Assembly: GCF_007993065.1 (NCBI RefSeq)
Contig: NZ_VOPL01000005.1
Location: 62,001-126,000 of the forward strand
Direction: 5' to 3'
From: Paracoccus aurantiacus
GTDB lineage: Bacteria; Pseudomonadota; Alphaproteobacteria; Rhodobacterales; Rhodobacteraceae
Length of the DNA: 64,000 bases
Every line of letters begins with the position of its first letter. The first letter of the stretch is position 1. The notes beneath the pieces are model-generated. The model saw only the letters and a program-made list of their open reading frames with translations. It did not search any database and was not told the origin of the DNA. The translations under genes were made by a program, and so were the position numbers. Below are positions 1 through 9,122 of the stretch, piece by piece.

Positions 1-994
1 ACCCGCCGTTCTGGTGCCAGCGCCAGGCATCGCGGATCATCTGCGGCATGGTCGAGCGGTCGGGCGTCCAGCCCAGAACTTTCCCCGCCCGTGCCGAGCC
101 CGAGACGAGCTTGACCGCATCGCCAGCGCGGCGCGGCCCATCCTCCATCGGAACTTCGCGATTGGTGACATGCCCCGCAGCGGAAACAACCTCCCGCACG
201 GAAAAACCGGACCCCGTGCCAAGGCAGAATACCTCGGTTCCGCCGGCCGTCGGACCGTTCCCGGCACGCAACCAGTTCAGGCCCTGAACATGCGCATCGA
301 CGAGGTCCATGACATGGACATAGTCGCGGATGCAGGTGCCATCCTCGGTCGGGTAGTCGGTGCCGTGGATTGTCAGCGCGGGGCGACGACCGTCAATCGC
401 ATCAAGGATCAGTGGCACAAGATGGGTTTCAGGCTGGTGAAACTCTCCTACCTCACCATCCGGGTCAGCGCCCGCGACGTTGAAATAACGGAAAATCACG
501 CTGTTCAGCCCGTCGGAATTGCCGAAATCGGTCAGCATATCCTCGATCGCGCGCTTGCTGGCGCCATAGGCATTCAGCGGCATTTGCGGGCTGTTTTCAT
601 CCAGCACGACGCCGTCCTGATCGCCATAGGTGGCGCAGGTCGACGAAAAGACGAAATCCTTCACACCCGCCGCGATTGTCGCTTCGATCAGGTTCAGCGA
701 AGCGCAGACATTGCCACGCCAGTATTTGCCGGGCTGGTTCATCGCCTCGCCCACCTGACTGAGGGCGGCGAAATGCATGACCGCGACGGGCTTGTGTTCG
801 GCAAAGACCTGATCCAGCCGCGTGCGGTCCATCAGATCGCCTTGTTCGAAGGGGCCGAATTTTACCGCGTCGCGCCAGCCGGTCACCAGGCTGTCATAAG
901 TCACCGGAACGAATCCCGCCGCCTGCAATACCTTGCACGCATGCGAGCCAATGTAACCGGCGCCGCCGGTTACAAGTACCTTTTCAGCGGGCAT
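1..994 (-). CDS. galE: UDP-glucose 4-epimerase, 3' end cut by window edge
   Basis: Interconverts UDP-glucose and UDP-galactose in the cytoplasm, supplying galactose for surface polysaccharide. The reverse strand reads open from an ATG at 994 to the window edge (about 331 codons), so the C-terminus is missing. Seen: the NAD-binding GGAGYIG loop at residues 10-16, a Ser-Ser-Thr stretch near 118-120 and the catalytic Tyr143-x3-Lys147 (YGASK) of extended short-chain dehydrogenases, plus the RYFNVAG motif of galactose epimerases. The start ATG shares a base with the galU stop (TAATG), so the two are probably translated together. A related sugar-nucleotide epimerase cannot be excluded, but motif order and spacing fit GalE closely. 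Confidence 0.93.
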   Translation of the reverse strand, partial: MPAEKVLVTGGAGYIGSHACKVLQAAGFVPVTYDSLVTGWRDAVKFGPFEQGDLMDRTRLDQVFAEHKPVAVMHFAALSQVGEAMNQPGKYWRGNVCASLNLIEATIAAGVKDFVFSSTCATYGDQDGVVLDENSPQMPLNAYGASKRAIEDMLTDFGNSDGLNSVIFRYFNVAGADPDGEVGEFHQPETHLVPLILDAIDGRRPALTIHGTDYPTEDGTCIRDYVHVMDLVDAHVQGLNWLRAGNGPTAGGTEVFCLGTGSGFSVREVVSAAGHVTNREVPMEDGPRRAGDAVKLVSGSARAGKVLGWTPDRSTMPQMIRDAWRWHQNGG

Positions 995-1887
995 TATTCG
1001 GCGGCCCGCTGCAGGGAAACGATTTCGTGCAGGTATTCCAGGAATTCGTCGCGCAGATCGCCACGCTCCAGCCCGTAGGCCACGGTTGCCTGAAGGAAGC
1101 CGGCTTTCGAGCCGCAGTCATAGCGTTGGCCGCGGAAGCGCAGGCCGAACACATCACGGCCTTCCAGGATCTCGTCAGCGATGGCATCGGTCAGCTGGAT
1201 CTCGCCGCCCGCACCCTCGCGCAGTTTGTTCAGGTTCTGCAGCACCGTCGGCGCAAGGATATAGCGCCCGATCACCGCAAGGTTCGACGGCGGATTGTCT
1301 TTGGGCTTTTCAACCAGACCGCGTGCCTTGACGATGGCGCCCATATCCTCGGCGACGTCGAGAACGCCGTAGGATTTGGTTTTTTCCATCGGCACTTCCA
1401 TGGTCGCGACCATCGTGCCGCCGGTTTCGGCATGCGCCTCGATCATCTGCTGAAGGCAGGGCGGATCGCCCATGATGACGTCGTCGGTCAGGATGACAGC
1501 AACGGGTTCGTTGTCCGGCACCAGACGGCGTGCACACCAGACCGCATGGCCAAGGCCCATCGCCTTGTGCTGGCGGACATAGGCGATCGCGCCCGAATCC
1601 ATGTTGGTCGCCCGCAGCACGTCCAGCAGGTCGTTCTTGCCGCTGCGCTTCAGGTTGGCCTCAAGTTCATGTGCGTGGTCGAAATAGTCTTCCAGCGCAC
1701 CTTTGCCGCGCGAGGTGACGAAGATGAACTCTTCGATCCCGGCGGCGCGGGCCTCGTCAATGGCATATTGAATAAGAGGCCGGTCAACCAGTGTCATGAT
1801 CTCTTTCGGGATCGACTTGGTGGCTGGCAAGAATCTGGTCCCCAGTCCGGCGACAGGAAAAATAGCTTTTGTAACTTTCCGGCTCAT
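994..1887 (-). CDS. galU: UTP--glucose-1-phosphate uridylyltransferase
   Basis: Makes UDP-glucose from UTP and glucose-1-phosphate, the substrate of the GalE encoded just downstream. At 297 residues it has the normal family length. The N-terminus carries the nucleotide-binding signature GLGTRFLPATKS (from residue 14) followed by PKE, and the middle has LTDDVI and the VEKP segment typical of bacterial GalU. It follows the glycosyltransferase at 1986-3197 after about 100 bases without an obvious terminator, so it may belong to the same polysaccharide transcript. Its stop overlaps the galE start. Confidence 0.96.
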   Translation of the reverse strand: MSRKVTKAIFPVAGLGTRFLPATKSIPKEIMTLVDRPLIQYAIDEARAAGIEEFIFVTSRGKGALEDYFDHAHELEANLKRSGKNDLLDVLRATNMDSGAIAYVRQHKAMGLGHAVWCARRLVPDNEPVAVILTDDVIMGDPPCLQQMIEAHAETGGTMVATMEVPMEKTKSYGVLDVAEDMGAIVKARGLVEKPKDNPPSNLAVIGRYILAPTVLQNLNKLREGAGGEIQLTDAIADEILEGRDVFGLRFRGQRYDCGSKAGFLQATVAYGLERGDLRDEFLEYLHEIVSLQRAAE

Positions 1888-1985
1888 GGCGGTCGTTCCC
1901 TTCAGATAGCGGTAGCCGCTGATATTCTTTTACGCCCAAGAGCACAGCCCGGGCAAGCGCGGCGCGCCAACGTTTGCGGAAAGGG

Positions 1986-3197
1986 TTAGTTCCGGCGATT
2001 GGTCGCCAAATTCGCCTCATGCGCGATGCGATCACGCAGCCGCCACGTCGCAAGCGGCGAATCGCCGGGTTCCGATTGTCCCCACAATCCGCCTGTCTGT
2101 TCGAACCAGCCAGCCTCCGTCAGCCGAAGCCGGTGCGGCAGAAAGCTGGGACTGAGAAGAACAATCGTGGGAATAAGATGGTCCTTCGCCATGTCCGACG
2201 CCTGCGCGCGAAGCGTCGCGGCCTGCCAGTGCCAGCCGCCCAGAACCGGACCCGGACGGTGCAGGACGGGCATGCGGCGAAAACCCGCTGACGCGGTTTC
2301 AATACCGGGCGGCGGCGGCGCGGGAGGCGCCATGTCGCCACCTTCGGCCAGCCCGCTGCGCAGGCTTTCGAGAATCGCCCCAACGCGGAATGGATCGAGC
2401 TTTGCGTCCAGAACCTGGCGGATGAGACGCCGGCGATAGCGTGCGATGATCTCTGCCTCAGGCACCTTGCCGGCATAACGTCGCGCGAAGATCGCGGCAG
2501 ATCGGCCTTGCACCGACAGATCAAGTGGCACCGCCGCCTTGTCGCGTCCCGCATTACCGGCCTGCGCGTGAATGACCTGCGCCGATGGGACCACGGCGGT
2601 CAGCGCATCGGGCATAGCGGCCGCCATGCGCATGTTCACGTCCGATTCGTCGAGATGATAGGAAAACGCGGGGTCGAATCCGCCGATCCGGCGCAGCGCC
2701 ACGGTGCGGAACGCGCAATTCGTGCCAAGCGTGCTGGGCACGGTGCCGGCTTCGGCCCCCAGAAGCCGTGTCTCGCGGGCCGGATTGGGCTCTGACAGAG
2801 GCAGGCCGCGTGCGTCGATACGGTCCGTCCGGGTTTGCCAGCTGAAGCCGTCGCGCGCGCGCGTCCAGCCGGTCGCCGCCATGACGCTCGGATCGTCAAA
2901 TGGTGCGACCAGTCGCGACAGCCAGCGCGGCTCTGCCACGGAATCGTCGTCGATAAACGCCACGACCGCGCCCGCTGCATGCGCAAGCCCAAGGTTTCTG
3001 GCCAGCGAGATATTGGGCACGTCGAAGGTGACCCGCTTCAGCGGCAGATCCATGCGCTGTGCCAGACCTGCGGCATCAGCGACCAGAACCACCTCGAAAT
3101 CGGGATGATCCTGCATCGAGAGAGAGAGAAGGCAGAGCCGCAGATGGTCAGCGCGCCCCCGTGAGACGACGATGACACTTGTCTGCGGCAGGGTCAC
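1986..3197 (-). CDS. family 2 glycosyltransferase
   Basis: Probably transfers a sugar from a nucleotide donor onto a growing surface polysaccharide at the inner face of the membrane. The N-terminal 220 residues are a GT-A domain: SVIVVSRGR at the start, a DDD metal/nucleotide-binding triad at residues 83-85 (FIDDDS), then a TNCAFR segment and a DES acidic motif. The remaining part (to residue 403) is a proline-rich linker and a basic C-terminal region that I do not recognise. The start ATG overlaps the kdsB stop by four bases (ATGA), tying it to the Kdo-activating gene and suggesting work on a Kdo-containing glycan. Acceptor and donor are unknown. Confidence 0.85.
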   Translation of the reverse strand: MTLPQTSVIVVSRGRADHLRLCLLSLSMQDHPDFEVVLVADAAGLAQRMDLPLKRVTFDVPNISLARNLGLAHAAGAVVAFIDDDSVAEPRWLSRLVAPFDDPSVMAATGWTRARDGFSWQTRTDRIDARGLPLSEPNPARETRLLGAEAGTVPSTLGTNCAFRTVALRRIGGFDPAFSYHLDESDVNMRMAAAMPDALTAVVPSAQVIHAQAGNAGRDKAAVPLDLSVQGRSAAIFARRYAGKVPEAEIIARYRRRLIRQVLDAKLDPFRVGAILESLRSGLAEGGDMAPPAPPPPGIETASAGFRRMPVLHRPGPVLGGWHWQAATLRAQASDMAKDHLIPTIVLLSPSFLPHRLRLTEAGWFEQTGGLWGQSEPGDSPLATWRLRDRIAHEANLATNRRN

Positions 3198-3994
3198 GCC
3201 GCGCCCATCTCCGCCAGCATGGCCTCGATGCGTGGAATGTCCTCGGGGTTATTCAGTTCCCAGAATTGCCGGCCGCGCCCCTCGACCTCAACGCAAAGCA
3301 CGCGGTGGCCATTCTCAAGGAAGCGAAGCTGTTCCAGCCCTTCAAGTTTCTCCAGCTTGCCCTCCGGCCAGGTCGGATAGGCCGCAAGCGCATCGGGGCG
3401 ATAGGCATAGACGCCGACATGGTGAAAGACAGGTGTGGGATCGTCCGGCGCGTAATGCCCGCCCGCGAAAGGGATCACCTCTTTCGAGAAATACAGCCCC
3501 TGCATCTGCGCCCCGAACACGACCGTCGTGCCGCCGACGCGACCGGCCGCACGTTCGGCCAGCAGGTCCGCCCGCATCTGTCCCGAACAGCGCAGCACCG
3601 GCGTTGCCAGCCCCGCATCCGGGTCGGCGCGCAGCCCGGCGATCAGATCTTCGATGAACCAGGCTGGGGTCAGCGGCGCGTCCCCTTGCAGGTTCACGAC
3701 GATTTCCGGCGTTATGCCCATGTTCTGCACGGCTTCAGCACAGCGCTCTGTCCCGTTGCGGCATTCCGAAGAGGTCATCACCACCTCGGCCCCGAAAGAC
3801 TGCGCGGCATCGCGGATGCGGTCGTCATCGGTCGCGACGACCACACGGTCCACCCCGGCCACATCATTCGCGGCATGCCAGCTTCGTTCGATCAGCGAGG
3901 CTGCCTTGCCGCCCACGCCACGCAGCATGGCAAGCGGTTTGCCCGGATAGCGGGTCGAGGCGAAGCGGGCCGGGATAATCAGCGCGACGGTCAT
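3194..3994 (-). CDS. kdsB: 3-deoxy-manno-octulosonate cytidylyltransferase (CMP-Kdo synthetase)
   Basis: Activates Kdo with CTP to CMP-Kdo for lipopolysaccharide core or Kdo-containing capsule. The protein is 266 residues with the signature PARFASTRYPGKPL from residue 8, the NLQGDAP metal-site motif and a YAYR segment, all characteristic of KdsB/KpsU. The frame stays open upstream, but the ATG at 3994 is chosen because it yields the family N-terminus MTVALIIPAR and overlaps the cysQ stop (TGATG). It sits between cysQ and the glycosyltransferase, all coupled by overlaps. It could be the housekeeping enzyme or a capsule-specific copy; the sequence alone does not decide. Confidence 0.94.
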   Translation of the reverse strand: MTVALIIPARFASTRYPGKPLAMLRGVGGKAASLIERSWHAANDVAGVDRVVVATDDDRIRDAAQSFGAEVVMTSSECRNGTERCAEAVQNMGITPEIVVNLQGDAPLTPAWFIEDLIAGLRADPDAGLATPVLRCSGQMRADLLAERAAGRVGGTTVVFGAQMQGLYFSKEVIPFAGGHYAPDDPTPVFHHVGVYAYRPDALAAYPTWPEGKLEKLEGLEQLRFLENGHRVLCVEVEGRGRQFWELNNPEDIPRIEAMLAEMGAA

Positions 3995-4797
3995 CAGGAT
4001 GGGTCTTTGACAAGCAGGACGCCGGGCGCGTAGGCGATGAAGAAGGGGTTCTTGAAACCGGGTTTGCCATATGCCAGGGGCGTGTGGTCGTCGAAACGTA
4101 CGACCTCGCCGCCCGCGCCGCGCAGCACCGCATCGCCGGCAGCGGTGTCCCATTCCATCGTGCGGCCGAGACGCGGGTAAAGGTCGGCCTCGCCGGTCGC
4201 GACAAGGCAGAATTTCAGCGACGACCCGGCAGAAGTCATGTCGCGCGTCTTGTAGCTGGCAATATAGTCATCGGTCGCGGCGTCGCGATGCGATTTCGAG
4301 GCGACGACCATAAGGCCGCGATTGTCAGGCATCGGGTTCACCCCGATCGGATGTGTCTCGCCCGGCGTGTCGCCGAACGGTCCGGTTTCCTCGACCGAGC
4401 GGCCATCGGCGGTGGTATAGAACAGCCGCTGCTTCGCGGGCGCATAGACGATCCCGCGCAACGGAACGCCGTTTTCGACATAGGCGATATTGACCGTGAA
4501 GTCCCCGCGCCGCTGCACGAATTCCTTGGTGCCGTCCAGCGGGTCCACGATCAGGAACGTATCTGCGCTTTCGGAATGGCTTTCGGACTGTTCTTCGGTC
4601 ACGAGCGTCAGGTCCGGGAACGCGGCACGCAAGCCCGCGGCGATCAGGGCATCTGCGGCCTCGTCAGCCTCGGTCACGGGGGAATCATCCGATTTCGAGC
4701 GCACCTCGAAATCGTCGGCCCCGTAGATCTCCATGATCCGCGCGCCTGCCTCAAGTGCCAGCCGCCGCATCTCGGTGGTGAGCTTTTCGAAATCCAT
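3994..4797 (-). CDS. cysQ: 3'(2'),5'-bisphosphate nucleotidase
   Basis: Hydrolyses 3'-phosphoadenosine 5'-phosphate (PAP), the by-product of sulfate activation or sulfotransfer, to AMP. It belongs to the lithium-sensitive inositol-monophosphatase superfamily: SPVTEADEAAD near residue 39, EE at 68-69, metal-binding DPLDGT at 85-90 and EWDTAAGDA near the C-terminus. The ATG at 4797 is preferred over a GTG at 4809 because GGAGG lies five bases before it. It heads the kdsB-glycosyltransferase-galU-galE run and is divergent from the export permease. Placement among polysaccharide genes hints at PAP recycling from a sulfotransferase, but no such gene lies in the window. Confidence 0.92.
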   Translation of the reverse strand: MDFEKLTTEMRRLALEAGARIMEIYGADDFEVRSKSDDSPVTEADEAADALIAAGLRAAFPDLTLVTEEQSESHSESADTFLIVDPLDGTKEFVQRRGDFTVNIAYVENGVPLRGIVYAPAKQRLFYTTADGRSVEETGPFGDTPGETHPIGVNPMPDNRGLMVVASKSHRDAATDDYIASYKTRDMTSAGSSLKFCLVATGEADLYPRLGRTMEWDTAAGDAVLRGAGGEVVRFDDHTPLAYGKPGFKNPFFIAYAPGVLLVKDPS

Positions 4798-4932
4798 TCC
4801 GGCCTCCACGTCTTAAACGTTCGTTCATCATGTATGGTTCGTCCGATTGTGCCGAACGATTTCGCCCCTTATGATCTGCAGTCGGGTTCAGGGCAAGCGG
4901 CACGCGCTGCCGGCCGGTGGGGTGAGGTCAGC

Positions 4933-5754
4933 TTGTTTCAGCAGCGCAGGACGAACAATCTTTTCGAAGCAGCGCTGACGACGCTCGCGCTGATTTTCCA
5001 TATGACCGTCTACAAACTGCGCAAGGACGAGCGTAGCGCGGTTGCCAGCCTGCTGATGACGGTCGTGCGCGCGCTGATCATGGTGACGATGTTTTATATC
5101 CTGTTCACGGTTCTGGGCGTGCGGACCTCGCCCATCCGCGGCAATTTCATCGTCTATATCATGACCGGTATCTTCATGTTCATGACCCATAACGCGGGCA
5201 TCCAGGCCGTGATGTCGGCCGAGGGGCCGGTATCGGCGCTGATGAAACATGCGCCGATGAACACCGCAATCTCGATCAGTTCGGGCGCGCTCGCGGCTCT
5301 TTACAAGCAGTTTCTGGCCTGCACGGTGTTGCTTCTGTTCACCAACACCTTTCTTGAGCCGGTTAATATCGAACATCTGCTGCCCTGTGTGGCGATGTTC
5401 CTGCTCGCGTGGTTTTCCGGCTGCTGTATCGGGCTCGTCTTTCGCGCCGCGCAGCCTTGGTGGCCGCGCGGGGTCCTGATTCTCAGCCAGTTCTACATGC
5501 GTCTGAACATGTTCACGTCAGGCAAGATGGTCGTGGCGAATACATTGCCGCATTTCATGCTGCGGATGTTCGACTGGAATCCGCTGTTTCATGTCATCGA
5601 CCAGACGCGGGGCTTCGCTTTCGTGAACTATACGCCGCACAATTCCAGCATCATGTATCCGGTCTATGTCTCGCTTTCGCTGGCGATGATCGGCCTTATG
5701 GGCGAATTCGTCAGCCGCAACAGCGTTTCAATAAGCTGGTCCGCCGGTCGTTAG
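4933..5754 (+). CDS. KpsM-like ABC-2 polysaccharide export permease
   Basis: Predicted membrane subunit of an ATP-driven exporter of capsular or related polysaccharide. About 273 residues with a short cytoplasmic N-terminus (FQQRRTNNLFEAALTTL) and six hydrophobic segments, matching the ABC-2/KpsM pattern, including the WNPLFH stretch before the last helices. I chose TTG at 4933 because GAGG precedes it by five bases and it gives the N-terminus expected for this family; ATG at 5002 is an alternative. The frame is open far upstream through the cysQ antisense, which is not coding. No KpsT-type ATPase or KpsE/KpsD partner is adjacent: dnaK follows and cysQ is divergent. The ATPase must be elsewhere if this works as a capsule exporter. 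Confidence 0.8.
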   Translation: MFQQRRTNNLFEAALTTLALIFHMTVYKLRKDERSAVASLLMTVVRALIMVTMFYILFTVLGVRTSPIRGNFIVYIMTGIFMFMTHNAGIQAVMSAEGPVSALMKHAPMNTAISISSGALAALYKQFLACTVLLLFTNTFLEPVNIEHLLPCVAMFLLAWFSGCCIGLVFRAAQPWWPRGVLILSQFYMRLNMFTSGKMVVANTLPHFMLRMFDWNPLFHVIDQTRGFAFVNYTPHNSSIMYPVYVSLSLAMIGLMGEFVSRNSVSISWSAGR

Positions 5755-5816
5755 GCGGGGTTGGAAACTGTTGCCGGGATTGATGAAAATCGACCCCCTC
5801 AGCATGCATTGCGGTT

Positions 5817-5845
5817 CTTGCAGCGCGAAAAACGCCTTCCTATAT
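5817..5845 (+). promoter_or_regulatory. RpoH (sigma-32) heat-shock promoter of dnaK
   Basis: CTTG at 5817-5820 and CCTATAT at 5839-5845 are separated by 18 bases, an excellent match to the alphaproteobacterial sigma-32 consensus (CTTG, 17-18 bases, CYTAT-T). Transcription would begin near 5852, giving a leader of about 100 nt before dnaK. Confidence 0.85.
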
Positions 5846-5955
5846 AGCCCTTCGAAGCTGGCCATTGTGTCAGCCGGTCAAACAAAGGGATCAGGCCTTC
5901 GGGGGCCGAACTTGGACCCGCGGGCCGCGGAAATCGCCGTAAGAAAGGTTTGAAT

Positions 5956-7869
5956 ATGTCAAAAGTCATCGGGATCGACCTGGGCACCACCAACAGCGTT
6001 GTCGCCATCATGGACGGCAGCCAGCCCAAGGTGATCGAAAACAGCGAGGGTGCGCGCACGACCCCCTCGATTGTCGGCTTCACCGAAGGTGAACGCCTTG
6101 TCGGCCAGCCCGCCAAGCGGCAGGCCGTGACCAATCCCAGCAACACTGTCTTTGCCGTCAAGCGCCTGATCGGCCGTCGTGTCACCGACCCGGCCGTCGA
6201 GAAAGACAAGAAGCTGGTCCCCTATGAGATTGTCGATGGCGGCAATGGCGACGCCTGGGTCGAGGTCCGTGACGAGAAATATTCGCCCGCGCAGATCAGC
6301 GCCATGATCCTGGGCAAGATGAAGGAAACCGCCGAGAGCTATCTGGGCGAGCCCGTCACCCAGGCCGTCATCACCGTGCCCGCCTATTTCAACGACGCAC
6401 AGCGTCAGGCGACCAAGGATGCGGGCAAGATCGCGGGCCTTGAAGTCCTGCGCATCATCAACGAGCCGACTGCAGCCGCGCTGGCTTACGGTCTGGACAA
6501 GAAGGAATCGAAAACCATCGCGGTCTATGACCTTGGTGGCGGCACCTTCGACATCACCATTCTGGAAATCGACGATGGCCTGTTCGAGGTGAAATCGACC
6601 AACGGGGACACGTTCCTTGGCGGTGAAGATTTCGACATGCGCATCGTCAACTATCTGGCTGAAGAGTTCAAAAAGGAACACGGCGTCGATCTGACGAAAG
6701 ACAAGATGGCCCTTCAGCGCCTGAAAGAGGCCGCTGAAAAGGCCAAGATCGAACTGTCCAGCTCGACCCAGACCGAGATCAACCAGCCGTTCATCTCGAT
6801 GGACAAGAACTCCGGCACGCCGCTGCACATGGTCGTCAAACTGACCCGCGCCAAGCTGGAAAGCCTGGTTGGCGATCTCATCAAGAAAACCATGGACCCG
6901 GTCAAGGCGGCGTTGAAGGATGCTGGCCTGTCGAAAGCCGATATCGACGAAGTCGTTCTGGTCGGCGGGATGACCCGCATGCCCAAGGTGATCGAGGAAG
7001 TCTCGGGCTTCTTCGGGAAGGAACCCCATAAAGGCGTGAACCCTGACGAGGTCGTGGCCCTTGGCGCTGCCATTCAGGCCGGTGTTCTTCAGGGCGACGT
7101 GAAAGACGTGGTTCTGCTTGACGTGACGCCCCTGTCCCTGGGGATCGAGACGCTTGGCGGCGTGTTCACGCGCCTGATCGACCGCAACACCACGATCCCG
7201 ACCAAGAAATCGCAGATCTTCTCGACCGCCGAGGATAACCAGAGCGCCGTGACGATCCGTGTGTTCCAGGGCGAGCGGGAGATGGCGGCCGACAACAAGC
7301 TGCTCGGTCAGTTCAACCTTGAGGACATTCCGCCTGCACCGCGCGGCCTGCCCCAGATCGAGGTGACGTTCGACATCGACGCCAACGGCATCGTGTCGGT
7401 CAACGCCAAGGACAAAGGCACCGGCAAGTCGCAGAACATCACCATTCAGGCGTCGGGCGGTCTGTCCGATGAAGAAATCCAGAACATGGTGAAGGACGCC
7501 GAAGCGAATGCCGAGGCCGACAAGTCCCGCCGCGAGCTGGTCGAGGTCAAGAATCAGGCCGAAAGCCTGATCCACTCGACCAAGAAATCGCTGGACGAGC
7601 ATGGCGACAAGGTCGACGGCTCCACGGTCGAGGCGATCGAACTGGCCATCGGTGCGCTGGAAGAGGCGCTCAAGTCGGAAGATCCCGGCAAGATCAAGGG
7701 CGGCATCCAGAACGTGATGGACGCTTCGATGAAGCTTGGCGAGGCGATTTACAAATCGCAGCAGTCCGAAGAAGGCGATGCAAGCGCGGATGCCGATCAG
7801 CCGCGCGACGTGGATGACGATATTGTCGATGCCGACTTCGAAGATCTTGGCGACGACAAGCGCAAGTAA
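5956..7869 (+). CDS. dnaK: chaperone DnaK (Hsp70)
   Basis: ATP-dependent Hsp70 chaperone that binds exposed hydrophobic segments of client proteins together with DnaJ and GrpE. It has 637 residues, the usual length. Seen: [10 protein letters not shown] at residues 5-14, the second phosphate motif [16 protein letters not shown], the interdomain linker [16 protein letters not shown] and the acidic C-terminal [15 protein letters not shown] at 5950 is in frame, but the ATG at 5956 has AAAGG upstream and gives the standard N-terminus. It follows a sigma-32 promoter at 5817-5845 and is followed by dnaJ after 68 bases containing a stem-loop. Confidence 0.99.
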   Translation: MSKVIGIDLGTTNSVVAIMDGSQPKVIENSEGARTTPSIVGFTEGERLVGQPAKRQAVTNPSNTVFAVKRLIGRRVTDPAVEKDKKLVPYEIVDGGNGDAWVEVRDEKYSPAQISAMILGKMKETAESYLGEPVTQAVITVPAYFNDAQRQATKDAGKIAGLEVLRIINEPTAAALAYGLDKKESKTIAVYDLGGGTFDITILEIDDGLFEVKSTNGDTFLGGEDFDMRIVNYLAEEFKKEHGVDLTKDKMALQRLKEAAEKAKIELSSSTQTEINQPFISMDKNSGTPLHMVVKLTRAKLESLVGDLIKKTMDPVKAALKDAGLSKADIDEVVLVGGMTRMPKVIEEVSGFFGKEPHKGVNPDEVVALGAAIQAGVLQGDVKDVVLLDVTPLSLGIETLGGVFTRLIDRNTTIPTKKSQIFSTAEDNQSAVTIRVFQGEREMAADNKLLGQFNLEDIPPAPRGLPQIEVTFDIDANGIVSVNAKDKGTGKSQNITIQASGGLSDEEIQNMVKDAEANAEADKSRRELVEVKNQAESLIHSTKKSLDEHGDKVDGSTVEAIELAIGALEEALKSEDPGKIKGGIQNVMDASMKLGEAIYKSQQSEEGDASADADQPRDVDDDIVDADFEDLGDDKRK

Positions 7870-7884
7870 GCGTAAATGACTGGC

Positions 7885-7919
7885 GGAGCCGGTCCGGGTC
7901 AGACGCTCGGGCCGGCTTC
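7885..7919 (+). promoter_or_regulatory. intercistronic stem-loop between dnaK and dnaJ
   Basis: Positions 7885-7896 pair with 7908-7919 (12 base pairs, two of them G-U) around an 11-base loop. There is no T-tract, so it is unlikely to be an intrinsic terminator. It may protect the dnaK 3' end or lower dnaJ expression relative to dnaK, as intercistronic hairpins do in some other dnaKJ operons. Confidence 0.6.
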
Positions 7920-7937
7920 CCGCGTAAGGGGCACGCA

Positions 7938-9104
7938 ATGGCGAAACGCTGCTATTACGAAACGCTTGGCGTCGCGAAAGGCGCCAATGGCGACGAAATC
8001 AAGAAAGCCTATCGTCAGAAGGCGAAAGAGCTGCATCCGGACCGCAACGGCTCTGACCCGACTTCGGAAGCCAGGTTCAAGGACGTAAACGAGGCGTATG
8101 ACTGCCTGAAAGACCCTCAGAAAAAAGCTGCCTATGACCGCTTCGGTCACGGTGCCTTCGATGGATCGGGCGGTGGTTACGGCGGCTTCGGCAGGGGCGG
8201 CGGACAGGGCGATTTCGGCTCTGCCTTCGCCGATATATTCGAGGATCTGTTCGGCGATTTCGCTGGCCGCGCCGGTGCCGCCGGTGGCCGTACCCGCCCG
8301 ACAAGAGGGCAGGATCTGCGTTATAACCTTGCGGTCACGCTGGAAGAGGCGTTCGAGGGTGCGCAAAAGCAGATTAACGTCCCCGGCTCCGTCACCTGCG
8401 CCGAATGCGAAGGCACGGGCGCGGAAGGTGCGGTCGAGCCCGTGACCTGCCCGACCTGTTCCGGCATGGGCAAGGTGCGTGCAAGCCAGGGTTTCTTCAC
8501 CGTGGAACGGACCTGCCCGACCTGCAACGGCCAGGGACAGATGGTTAAAAACCCCTGCGATACCTGCCACGGACAGGGCCGCGTCGAGCAGCGGCGCGCC
8601 CTTCAGGTGAACATCCCCGCCGGTGTCGAAACCGGCACGCGTATCCGCCTTGCCGGCGAGGGCGAGGCCGGCCTGCGCGGCGGACCTGCGGGCGATCTTT
8701 ACATCTTCGTCACCGTCAAGGAACACGAGATATTCCTGCGCGACGGCAAGACGCTGGCCTGTCAGGTGCCTGTCGGCATGGCCTCTGCCGCGCTTGGCGG
8801 AGAGGTCGAGGTGCCGACGATCGACGGCGGGCGCACCCGCGTGAAGGTGCCCGCTGGCAGCCAGACGGGCCGCCAGATGCGACTGCGCGGCAAGGGCATG
8901 CCCCCGCTGCGTCACGGCGCGCGTGCCAATGACGAAGCGGGCGACATGCTGATCGAGCTTGTCGTTGAGACCCCGGTCAACCTGACCGCGCGCCAGAAAG
9001 AGCTGTTGCGCGAATTCGACGAGATCAAGGCGGATAACTCGCCACAATCAAGCGGCTTCTTCGACAAGGTCAAGAATTTCTGGGACGGCATGACGGGAAC
9101 CTGA
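7938..9104 (+). CDS. dnaJ: chaperone DnaJ (Hsp40)
   Basis: Co-chaperone that delivers substrates to DnaK and stimulates its ATPase. It is 388 residues with the full type I layout: J-domain with HPD at residues 33-35, a Gly/Phe-rich linker near 74-115, four zinc-binding CxxCxGxG repeats ([32 protein letters not shown]), then the beta-sheet client-binding domains. It follows dnaK on the same strand and probably shares its heat-shock transcript. The stop lies only 18 bases from the convergent ackA stop. Confidence 0.98.
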   Translation: MAKRCYYETLGVAKGANGDEIKKAYRQKAKELHPDRNGSDPTSEARFKDVNEAYDCLKDPQKKAAYDRFGHGAFDGSGGGYGGFGRGGGQGDFGSAFADIFEDLFGDFAGRAGAAGGRTRPTRGQDLRYNLAVTLEEAFEGAQKQINVPGSVTCAECEGTGAEGAVEPVTCPTCSGMGKVRASQGFFTVERTCPTCNGQGQMVKNPCDTCHGQGRVEQRRALQVNIPAGVETGTRIRLAGEGEAGLRGGPAGDLYIFVTVKEHEIFLRDGKTLACQVPVGMASAALGGEVEVPTIDGGRTRVKVPAGSQTGRQMRLRGKGMPPLRHGARANDEAGDMLIELVVETPVNLTARQKELLREFDEIKADNSPQSSGFFDKVKNFWDGMTGT

Positions 9105-9122
9105 CCCGTCATTGCCGGGCCG

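Noticed and set aside
4084..4932. N-terminal extension of the KpsM-like permease through the cysQ antisense
   Set aside because: The extension has no homology-like features; the TTG with a ribosome-binding site at 4933 gives the natural permease start.
5959..7938. Open frame of about 659 codons antisense to dnaK
   Set aside because: It is an artefact of GC-rich codon bias on the complementary strand; the product has no recognisable domain and dnaK is unambiguous.
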